NCBI GenBank assembly: GCA_965249175.1
Contig: OZ252227.1
Span: 3,720,001-3,784,000 of the forward strand
Direction of reading: 5' to 3'
DNA length: 64,000 bases
Source of the DNA: CAZYFH01 sp965249175
Lineage (GTDB): Bacteria; Acidobacteriota; Vicinamibacteria; Vicinamibacterales; UBA8438
Shown here: piece by piece, positions 1 to 6,881 of the stretch
Numbering within the stretch: position 1 is the stretch's first letter
How the letters are laid out: each line of letters starts with the position of its first letter
Position numbers and translations under genes: made by a program
Notes under the pieces: model-generated
The model's input: only the letters and a program-made list of their open reading frames with translations
Databases searched by the model: none
Told to the model about the DNA's origin: nothing

Positions 1-66
1 CAGTGGCTCGCCGGCCGCCACTCGGCTCTCGATGTCGTCCAACAGGGTCGTCACGTTCTCACCCAT
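1..66 (-). CDS. N-terminal fragment of an unidentified protein (cut by window edge)
   Basis: An ATG at 66-64 opens a minus-strand frame that stays open to the left edge (22 codons visible). It lies 30 bases after the stop of the Gfo/Idh gene in the same direction and would be the next gene of that operon. The visible start (MGENVTTLLDDIESR..., then VAAGEPL) has the flavour of the N-terminal helix of radical-SAM menaquinone enzymes of the MqnC/MqnE type, which often read like 'VxAGERL', but 22 residues are too few for a call. No strong ribosome binding site is visible. It does not look like the start of a DegT aminotransferase or of LpxB. Confidence 0.4.
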   Translation of the reverse strand, partial: MGENVTTLLDDIESRVAAGEPL

Positions 67-96
67 TCCGCACCGGCCCGCATCTGTCGGAGCCGG

Positions 97-1038
97 CTAT
101 CGAGCCGCGATCGCCGTCGCGATGTTCTGCGCCAGCGCGAGCGCCCGGCGTCCGTCCGCCCCATTCACGCGCGGGCGCGCCCCCGTCTGCGCTGCGTGCA
201 CGAAATCCGCGAGCTCCCGTTCAAGCGGCTCCGCGCGCGGCACGTCGACCGGTCCGCCCTCGATCGCGGGCCCGGTGTCTCCGTCACGTGTCACACGCCA
301 CGCCTCGACGTGCTGCGCAGCGTAGTCGATCGAGACGTAGGCATGCGGCTGGAACACACGGAGCTTGCGTACCTGGTCGCGGCTGATCCGACTCGCGGTC
401 AAATTGGCGATGCATCCGCCACGGAAGCGGATCCGCGCGTTCGCGATATCGACACGATCGGAAAGCACGGGGACGCCGACGGCCTCGATCGACTCGGGCA
501 CCGCGTCCACGATGGAGAGGATGACATCGAGATCGTGGATCATGACGTCGAAGACGACATCGACGTCGAGACTCCGCGGCGCGAAGGCAGCGAGACGATG
601 CACCTCGATGAACCGCGGCATAGACACCAGCGCGTGACCGATCGTCACCGCGGGATTGTGGCGCTCGGTGTGGCCGACCGCCAGGATCGTTCCCGATGCG
701 TTGGCGGTCTCGACCAGCGCATCGGCCTCGGCCACCGTCGTCGAGATCGGTTTCTCCACGAGCACGGGTATTCCGGCCCGCAGCAGCGGCAACGCCACCC
801 GCGCATGGGCCGCCGTCGGGACCGCAATCGTGACGCCGTCCACATCGGAGACGAGCGCCTCGACATCGGGGACAGCGCGGGTGCCCACCTCCGTCGCCAC
901 GGCCTCCGCGCGCGCGGGGTCGATGTCAAAGACGCCAACGAGCTCGACGCCGGGCAGTCGGCTCAGAATCCGCGCGTGATGCCGCCCAAAGTACCCGACC
1001 CCCACCACCGCCGCGCGAAACGGTGGCCCGGTCGTCAC
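97..1038 (-). CDS. Gfo/Idh/MocA-family NAD(P)-dependent oxidoreductase in the lipid A operon
   Basis: 313 residues, full length for the family. The N-terminal Rossmann fold shows the dinucleotide motif GVGYFGRHHARIL (about residues 13-25), and EKPIST (about 95-100) is the family signature lysine region; the C-terminal half is the usual alpha/beta substrate domain with an MIHDLD segment. The start is GTG at 1038-1036, overlapping the TGA of lpxI (GTGA), so the two are probably translationally coupled. Enzymes of this family oxidise or reduce sugars and sugar nucleotides. Position directly after lpxA-lpxI suggests a role like GnnA, the UDP-GlcNAc 3-dehydrogenase that precedes a GnnB aminotransferase in making 2,3-diamino lipid A. 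That specific role is inference; no GnnB is visible inside the window. Confidence 0.85.
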   Translation of the reverse strand: MTTGPPFRAAVVGVGYFGRHHARILSRLPGVELVGVFDIDPARAEAVATEVGTRAVPDVEALVSDVDGVTIAVPTAAHARVALPLLRAGIPVLVEKPISTTVAEADALVETANASGTILAVGHTERHNPAVTIGHALVSMPRFIEVHRLAAFAPRSLDVDVVFDVMIHDLDVILSIVDAVPESIEAVGVPVLSDRVDIANARIRFRGGCIANLTASRISRDQVRKLRVFQPHAYVSIDYAAQHVEAWRVTRDGDTGPAIEGGPVDVPRAEPLERELADFVHAAQTGARPRVNGADGRRALALAQNIATAIAAR

Positions 1039-1874
1039 TCGGTCGTCCTCTGCTGGTCCTCCGCTCGACCGACCAAGGCGATCCCCGCCTGGTTCGCCGC
1101 GTCGAGCACACGGTCGCCGTCGAGGACGAGCGTGCGTCCGGCGTCGACTGAGAGCACGGTGGCAGCGGCGGCGCGAAGCGCTTCGATCGTCGGAACGCCG
1201 ATCACCGGCACGTCGAACCGCATATCCTGATTGGGCTTGGCCACTTTGATCACTCGCACACCGGACCCAGCGAGCCGCGCCGCCCGCGCGATGACCTCGT
1301 CGGTGCCCTCCATCGCCTCGACGGCCACGACAGCGCTGCTCTTGACGACGACGGTCTGCCCGATATCGAGCCCCGCGATCGCATCGGCCATGTCGTAGCC
1401 GAACGCCAGGTCGGCCCGCTCGTCCTCCGTCGGCCCCCGCGTCGTCAACGTCCCGGCGCGCGCCAGCAGCGGCTCGAGGAACGCCGTCGAATCGACCAGC
1501 TCGATACCATGCTCGCCCAGCACCTCAACGACGGCCGTGAGGAGCGCGTCCGTGTTGCGCGTGGCGAGCCGTCGGAGCACGGAGAGCGCTGCGCGATCCG
1601 GCACCACGCCGGAAAAGATCTTGGCGTGCTTGACCTGCCCGGCCATGAGCGCGCGCGTCACGCCGGCATCCTTCAGCAGGGAAATGCACCGGCCAAGCTG
1701 GCCGAGCGACACCCAGTGGAACGACGCCGGAGCACCCTCGGCCGCAGCCGCCTCGATCGCGGGGCTCGTCTCCTCGCGAATCCCGACGACCGTGACCTCA
1801 TGCCCCAACCGCTTCGCCGCCTCGAGCGCCAGGAAGGGGAACCGGCCGTTACCGGCAATCAGACCGAGTCGCAT
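1035..1874 (-). CDS. lpxI: UDP-2,3-diacylglucosamine pyrophosphatase LpxI
   Basis: 279 residues, matching the LpxI family length. It begins MRLGLIAGNGRFPFL, the typical GxxxP-type LpxI start, and contains the conserved C-terminal KPNQDMRFDVPVIGVPT stretch that holds the catalytic Asp of LpxI. It hydrolyses UDP-2,3-diacylglucosamine to lipid X and UMP in the cytoplasm, the fourth step of lipid A synthesis, replacing LpxH. The frame could extend upstream to 1901, but the internal ATG at 1874 fits family alignments and leaves 30 bases after the fabZ-lpxA stop. The gene sits between fabZ-lpxA and the Gfo/Idh gene, consistent with a lipid A operon. Confidence 0.9.
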   Translation of the reverse strand: MRLGLIAGNGRFPFLALEAAKRLGHEVTVVGIREETSPAIEAAAAEGAPASFHWVSLGQLGRCISLLKDAGVTRALMAGQVKHAKIFSGVVPDRAALSVLRRLATRNTDALLTAVVEVLGEHGIELVDSTAFLEPLLARAGTLTTRGPTEDERADLAFGYDMADAIAGLDIGQTVVVKSSAVVAVEAMEGTDEVIARAARLAGSGVRVIKVAKPNQDMRFDVPVIGVPTIEALRAAAATVLSVDAGRTLVLDGDRVLDAANQAGIALVGRAEDQQRTTE

Positions 1875-1904
1875 GTGTCGCGGGACCGGAGCCCAGAACA
1901 CGCG

Positions 1905-3164
1905 CTACGCCGGGCCCTCGACCTCCATCGGCTCGGCGCGCCGCGGCGGTCGCCGCAAGGTGACGCCTCGCTTCGACGTCCGGATGAATTCGACCAGATA
2001 GCGCACCTCGGGGCAGGTGAGGGACGCATCGTCGTCGATGTGCTGGAGCGCCTGCGTCGTATTGAGTTTGGACTGCAAGAGGTAGCGGTAGGCGTGCTTC
2101 AGCTTCTCTATCGTCGTCGGCGGCACCCCGCGCCGCTCAAGACCGATCGTATTCAACCCGTAGATCCGGGCGCGGTTGCCCACGGTCTTGCCATACGGCA
2201 ACGCGTCTTGGGTGACGACGGACCCCCCGCCAATGAATGCTTGCCGCCCGACGCGGCAAAACTGATGAACGCCACACGACGCGCCGATGACCGCCTCGTC
2301 CTCAACGACGACGTGCCCGCCCAGCATCGCGCCGTGACTGATGATCGTCGTGTTCCCAATGATGCAATCGTGCGCCACGTGGACGTACGCCATGAACAGG
2401 TTTTCGTCGCCGATGAGCGTCACGCCGCCGCCACCGCGGGTGCCCCTGTGAATCGTGACGAACTCACGAAATACGTTGCGGTGTCCGATCAGGAGCCGCG
2501 TCGCCTCGCCTCGGTACTTCGTATCTTGCGGAATCAAGCCCACGGAGGCGAAGGGGAACACCTTACACCCGTCGCCGAGCTCGGTATCGCCATCGATGAC
2601 GGCCGAGGCGCCGATCCATCCGCCGCAACCAATGCGCACGTCGGCGCCAATCACGGCATTGGGGCCGACGACGGTTCCCGCGCCGATGACGGCTCCGGGT
2701 TGAACGATGGCGGTCCGGTGGATCTGTGGCTCACCGTATTCGAGCCCCAGCAGCAACTCGGCCTCCGCGACGGTCCGATCCGCCACGGTGGCCACACCCC
2801 GGGCGATGGCCAGCCCCCGTCGCTCACGCGCGAGCGTGACCTCGAGCCGTAGCCGGTCGCCAGGCACAACTTGGCGCCGGAACTTCGCGTCGTTGACTCC
2901 GCGCAGCACGGCGCGTCGCGTGGGGGCCTCGCCGCCGTCATCGAGCAGCAACAACGTCGCGACCTGCACCAGCGTCTCGATCATCATCACACCGGGCATC
3001 AGCGGGGTGCCCGGGAAGTGCCCCTGGAAGTAGTCCTCGTTCACGGTGACGTTCTTCACCGCGACGATTCGCTCGCCGGGGACGTGCTCAACGACGCTGT
3101 CGACCAGCAGCGATGGATATCGATAGCAGAGGCGGTCGAGAACGAGAGGGATGTCGAGGGACAC
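1905..3164 (-). CDS. fabZ-lpxA: FabZ-LpxA fusion: (3R)-hydroxyacyl-ACP dehydratase plus UDP-GlcNAc acyltransferase
   Basis: A single 419-residue frame joins two enzymes. Residues 1-145 are a hot-dog FabZ domain with the catalytic His49 (GHFPG) and Glu63 (MIETLVQ). Residues 147-419 are a complete LpxA: hexapeptide left-handed beta-helix repeats, catalytic His265 in HVAHDC, the VHQFC segment (His300), and a C-terminal helical bundle. Gly313 aligns with E. coli LpxA Gly173, the acyl-length ruler that favours a C14 hydroxyacyl chain (inference from the family). The linker is only about 8 residues. FabZ dehydrates hydroxyacyl-ACP for fatty acid synthesis while LpxA uses the same substrate for lipid A, so the fusion joins two competing users. 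It lies downstream of bamA and the skp-like gene and upstream of lpxI. Confidence 0.93.
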   Translation of the reverse strand: MSLDIPLVLDRLCYRYPSLLVDSVVEHVPGERIVAVKNVTVNEDYFQGHFPGTPLMPGVMMIETLVQVATLLLLDDGGEAPTRRAVLRGVNDAKFRRQVVPGDRLRLEVTLARERRGLAIARGVATVADRTVAEAELLLGLEYGEPQIHRTAIVQPGAVIGAGTVVGPNAVIGADVRIGCGGWIGASAVIDGDTELGDGCKVFPFASVGLIPQDTKYRGEATRLLIGHRNVFREFVTIHRGTRGGGGVTLIGDENLFMAYVHVAHDCIIGNTTIISHGAMLGGHVVVEDEAVIGASCGVHQFCRVGRQAFIGGGSVVTQDALPYGKTVGNRARIYGLNTIGLERRGVPPTTIEKLKHAYRYLLQSKLNTTQALQHIDDDASLTCPEVRYLVEFIRTSKRGVTLRRPPRRAEPMEVEGPA

Positions 3165-3268
3165 GGACTAGGGTCGCGGGACCAGAAACTCCCTGACCCC
3201 TGCGCGCGCGCCAGTGTACAAGGTCGCACGCACATCGTCCACCGGCAGTCAACCCAGCGAAGTTGGGG

Positions 3269-3898
3269 TTAGGGGCTCGTGGCCGCCCCGTTGAGCTGGT
3301 CGACGACCTCCTGGGTCAAATCCAAGTCGCGGTTGGCCCAGATGAGGCCGCCCTGCCCGACGTTGAAGAGAAAGTCGACCCCGCGACTCGTCGCAATCTG
3401 CTCCAGGGCCGGCGCGAGCCGCTGCTCGAACTCGAGCTGTAGCGCCTGCTGCAGGTCGCCGACCTCGGCTTCCGCGTCCTGCGTGACGCGCTCCATTTCC
3501 GCCTGCGCGTCCTGCGTTTCCCGCTGGATCTCGAGTTGAAGTCGAGAGATTTCTCGCTGCAGGCTGAGCCGCGCTTCCGCACTCAAGATGCTCTGGCCCT
3601 GCTCGAGTTTCTGCTGCGAGTCGACGAGCGTCTGGTTACGTCCGCCGATCTGCCCCTGCAGTTGCTGGTTCCGCGCCTCGATCTCAGCGAGCTTCGAGTC
3701 GGTCAGCTCCTGGACCTTCGCATTGGCGGCCTGGCCCTCCGTCGATTCCGCGAGCACGCGTTGGAGGTCGACGTAGGCGTATTTCGTACCGGCCGGGAAC
3801 GACGGTGCCGGCGCCGCAGGCTGCGCGTCCTGCGCATCGACACTACCTGCGACCCCAACGATGAACAGGGCCGCCACGATGTGTATCACGGATCTCAT
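3269..3898 (-). CDS. skp: OmpH/Skp-family periplasmic chaperone
   Basis: 209 residues. An N-terminal signal peptide (MRSVIHIVAALFIVGVAGS, cleavage near VDAQ-DA) is followed by a conserved Skp/OmpH start (KYAYVDLQRVLAES) and a long Gln/Glu-rich helical coiled-coil arm, then a C-terminal strand that returns to the body (VDFLFNVGQGGLIWAN). It should trimerise in the periplasm and escort unfolded outer-membrane proteins to BamA, whose gene is immediately upstream. The ATG at 3898 is preceded by AGGA five bases away; the frame runs further upstream but only through non-homologous sequence. The bamA-skp-fabZ-lpxA-lpxI order is close to the classic envelope cluster, though no lpxD lies between skp and fabZ here. 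Confidence 0.88.
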   Translation of the reverse strand: MRSVIHIVAALFIVGVAGSVDAQDAQPAAPAPSFPAGTKYAYVDLQRVLAESTEGQAANAKVQELTDSKLAEIEARNQQLQGQIGGRNQTLVDSQQKLEQGQSILSAEARLSLQREISRLQLEIQRETQDAQAEMERVTQDAEAEVGDLQQALQLEFEQRLAPALEQIATSRGVDFLFNVGQGGLIWANRDLDLTQEVVDQLNGAATSP

Positions 3899-4013
3899 GG
3901 GTCCTCGTCTTTCGCTCGTCGGTCTCTCTGTCTTTCGGCTCTTCGGCCTCTCGGCGCTAGTGTCCCGAGGGTGGACTAGCCCGCTCGCGGCCGCCACCAC
4001 GGCCACTCGTGGA

Positions 4014-6779
4014 CTAGAACGTCGTGCCGACGGAGAATCGGAATCCCCGATCCTCCTGGTCCTGTAAGCGGTCGCTGTAGATGCCTTCGGGGTTCGGATT
4101 CCAGTAGTAGATGATCCGGAACGGCACGTTCAGCATCGGCATGAAGAAGCGCAGCTCGACACCGGTCGACGACCTGAAGTCCTTCATCACAAACGAGTCC
4201 CCGAAGTTCTGCACCTGCCCCGCGTCGTAGAACGCGACCAGCCGTATCTCGTTGCTGAACAAGAACTGGTATTCCGCGTTGACCAACAGGCTCTTGTTGC
4301 CGCCAACGAGCGTACGACCGTGAAACGAATCCTCCGGCACCTCCGGATCGATGTCGGACAGCGTCGGCCCGATGCGGCGGATGTCGTATCCGCGCACCGA
4401 GTACTCGCCGCCGAGCCAGAGACGCTCGAAGATCGGGATCTGGTTCGGATCGCCCGCCGCCAGGTAGCTGTACTGACCACGCAACCCGATGACGGTCTTG
4501 GACGTGTGTGGCTTGTACCACGTGCCTTCGAGCGTCGGTTTCCAGAAGCGCGTGTTGCCACCCAGACCCGCCAGGTCGATGGAGGCCCGGAGACTCCGGC
4601 CCTGGGTAGGGAAGATCGGATGATTGACCGTGTTCGCCATGAACGACGGCGTCACCTTGCTGACGAGACGGCGCCCACCCTGGCTTTGCAGGAGCGCGTC
4701 CTGAAAGAACGGGTTGAAGGCCAGCAGCTCGGGGTTGTCAGTGAAAACCGGATTGAGGTCGGTCACGAAGGACGACTGGAGGCTGTAGGCGAAAAACATC
4801 CGCGTGAAGACCGCCAGGGGCCATCCGACCGTCACCGACGCGCCGGTTGATTCCTCGGTGAAGCTGCCGATCCACTCGACCCGACGCGAAAAGACCTGGG
4901 TGCCCAATGACAGTGGGCGCCCGAAGATGAACGGCTCGGTGAACGAGACCATGTAGTTGCGCGTGCGCGACCCGTTCTGTAACGAGACGCCGAGCGTCTC
5001 GCCCCTCCCCATGAAGTTGGTCGTCTGAAACTGCACCTGACCGAAGAACCCGTCGTATTGCGAGACACCGGCGCCGAACGTCAACTGATTCAGGTTCGTC
5101 TCGGTCAGGTTGAACGTGATGTCCACCTCGTTGTCGACGTCGGTCTTCTCTATGCCGATGCCGTCTTCCTCGAGCGGCTCGAAGAAACCGAGCTGATTCA
5201 ACCGGCGCAGGCTGTATTTGAGCGCCTCGGTGTTGAACACGCCCTTCTCGGCGAGCTGGAGCTCGCGACGGATCACCTCATCGTGCGTCGTTCGGTTGCC
5301 CGAGAACTCGATCCGGTTGACGAAGTACTGCTCGCCTTCCTGCACGCGAATCGTCACATCGACGACTGGGCTGCCATCGATCCGCGTGGGTCGCGCTTCG
5401 GCGACGACCTCTTCGGCACCGCCGTTCGCGTCCTCCGGACCGTCGCCGTTCCCGTTCGCGTGGAGCTCGCCGTTGCCGTTGCCATTGCCGTTGCCGTTGC
5501 CGTTGCCGTTGGCCTCGGCGAGCAAGTCCCGCCGGTCGAGCTGGGGCGCGAGCGTCATCTCGTAGTAGCCGAGCGAGCCATAGAGCTCGCGCGCGTCCTC
5601 GAATCCGTCCCGAATATCGCTTGCGCTGTAGAACGCGCCCGGCTCGATGCCGTCGAAGATCTGGCGCAGGCCATCCTCCAGCAGGATCTCGTTGCCGGCA
5701 AAACTCAACTCGCCGATCCGATACCGCTCGCCTTCGTCGACGGGGATCCGGAGGTTGATCTCGCGCGTCTTGCCGTCTTCGGACAGTTCCAGATACTCGA
5801 TATCCGGCTGACCGACGGTCGCGTTGATGTAGCCCTGCTCGTTGTAGTACGCCACGATGGCTTCGGCGTCCTCCTCGAACTCGCCTTCCTTATAGGTCCC
5901 GCGCTCGGTCATCCAGGACAGCCACCATTGCTCACGGACCTTCTTCATCTTCCCCTTGAGGTCGTCGTCGCTCTGCGCGCTGTTGCCCGCGAACTCGATC
6001 TTGCGGACCTTGACCTTCGGACCCTCCACCATCTGGAAGACGAGCCGCACAAGATTGGGACCGCCAGGCACCGGCTCGATGGTGTGGGACACCTCGGAGA
6101 ACAGAAACCCTTTGGAGCGGAACATCATCTGGATGACGTTTTTGGTGGCCCGAATCGTACGGGGATTGATGAACGAGTCCATCTGGAGCGTGACTCCGTT
6201 GTCCCCGAGGTTCAGGTTGATGTCCTCCGGCTTGAGCTCTTCAGAACCCTCATACACGACGATCTTGACGCGCTGGCGCTCCTCGAGGTTGAAGATGACG
6301 TGCTTCCCCTCGACGCCGTTCGACCACGGTTGTTCGACGACCTCGATCCACAGATCGCTCAAGAAGCCGAGATCCCACAGCCGCTGGAAGTCCTCGAGAA
6401 TGATCCGCTCGGTCGCCTCCGTGTAGGGCGCCCATTTGCCCTGTGAGGGACTGCTCACGTGCTCCGTGAGCTGCATGTAGTAGAGATAGGTCTGGGGATC
6501 AACCGTACCGACGCCGTTCTCGTGGGTAGGAAACCTGAGCTCCACGGTCCGCATCAGCGGCGGCGAGCCCTCCGGCGGCAGCGCTTCCGTCGGCGGCGGT
6601 GCCTGCTCAGGCCGACGCTGGCCGAAGATCGACGGCTGCTGCTGTTGCTCAGGCTCGGCGGCAGCGACGCCGGGGCCGCCGCTCAAGAGCATGGCAGCCG
6701 CGAGTGCGGCCACCGTGACGTGACAAGCTATTCGCATGAGTGAGTTCCCGGTGAGCAACACAGGCCGACCTCCGGTCAT
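4014..6779 (-). CDS. bamA: Outer-membrane protein assembly factor BamA
   Basis: 921 residues: signal peptide, a Pro/Gln-rich stretch, POTRA domains (their 'I.F.GN' turns are seen at KIEFAGNS, ELSFAGNE and RIEFSGNR), then a C-terminal 16-strand Omp85 barrel ending in Phe (SVGTTF). The barrel carries the Omp85 lid-loop motif (V)RGYD. BamA folds and inserts outer-membrane beta-barrel proteins. Between the fourth and fifth POTRA-like domains is an odd insertion of about 60 residues including a Gly-Asn dipeptide repeat. The start at 6779 has GGAG five bases upstream; an internal ATG at 6737 would also leave a signal peptide. The family is usually 750-850 residues, so this one is long because of the N-terminal extension and the Gly-Asn linker. 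Confidence 0.93.
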   Translation of the reverse strand: MTGGRPVLLTGNSLMRIACHVTVAALAAAMLLSGGPGVAAAEPEQQQQPSIFGQRRPEQAPPPTEALPPEGSPPLMRTVELRFPTHENGVGTVDPQTYLYYMQLTEHVSSPSQGKWAPYTEATERIILEDFQRLWDLGFLSDLWIEVVEQPWSNGVEGKHVIFNLEERQRVKIVVYEGSEELKPEDINLNLGDNGVTLQMDSFINPRTIRATKNVIQMMFRSKGFLFSEVSHTIEPVPGGPNLVRLVFQMVEGPKVKVRKIEFAGNSAQSDDDLKGKMKKVREQWWLSWMTERGTYKEGEFEEDAEAIVAYYNEQGYINATVGQPDIEYLELSEDGKTREINLRIPVDEGERYRIGELSFAGNEILLEDGLRQIFDGIEPGAFYSASDIRDGFEDARELYGSLGYYEMTLAPQLDRRDLLAEANGNGNGNGNGNGNGELHANGNGDGPEDANGGAEEVVAEARPTRIDGSPVVDVTIRVQEGEQYFVNRIEFSGNRTTHDEVIRRELQLAEKGVFNTEALKYSLRRLNQLGFFEPLEEDGIGIEKTDVDNEVDITFNLTETNLNQLTFGAGVSQYDGFFGQVQFQTTNFMGRGETLGVSLQNGSRTRNYMVSFTEPFIFGRPLSLGTQVFSRRVEWIGSFTEESTGASVTVGWPLAVFTRMFFAYSLQSSFVTDLNPVFTDNPELLAFNPFFQDALLQSQGGRRLVSKVTPSFMANTVNHPIFPTQGRSLRASIDLAGLGGNTRFWKPTLEGTWYKPHTSKTVIGLRGQYSYLAAGDPNQIPIFERLWLGGEYSVRGYDIRRIGPTLSDIDPEVPEDSFHGRTLVGGNKSLLVNAEYQFLFSNEIRLVAFYDAGQVQNFGDSFVMKDFRSSTGVELRFFMPMLNVPFRIIYYWNPNPEGIYSDRLQDQEDRGFRFSVGTTF
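5470..5512 (-). repeat. Hexanucleotide microsatellite inside bamA
   Basis: Seven near-perfect tandem copies of a 6-base unit (GCCGTT on the plus strand, one GCCATT variant) encode alternating Asn-Gly in the linker between two POTRA domains of BamA. Since the unit is six bases, slippage would change the linker length without breaking the frame. Confidence 0.85.
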
Positions 6780-6881
6780 TAGTCTCCAACCTTTAGTTTA
6801 CGAGATCTTAGACGTCCCTCGCCAGGATTTGGCCGGAATCCGCGTCGCGCGGCCGCCAAGCCGGCGCCAGAGATGTCGCCG

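Noticed and set aside
196..1230. Plus-strand frame of 344 codons over the Gfo/Idh and lpxI genes
   Set aside because: Antisense shadow of two well-supported genes; Arg/His/Asp-rich sequence with no recognisable domain.
5470..5512. CRISPR-like direct repeats
   Set aside because: A 6-base coding microsatellite within bamA; no spacers and no cas genes anywhere in the window.
5058..6446. Long plus-strand frame (462 codons) antisense to bamA
   Set aside because: High-GC shadow: composition is dominated by Arg/Leu/Asp/Val periodicity of the opposite strand, no ribosome site, and bamA is certain.
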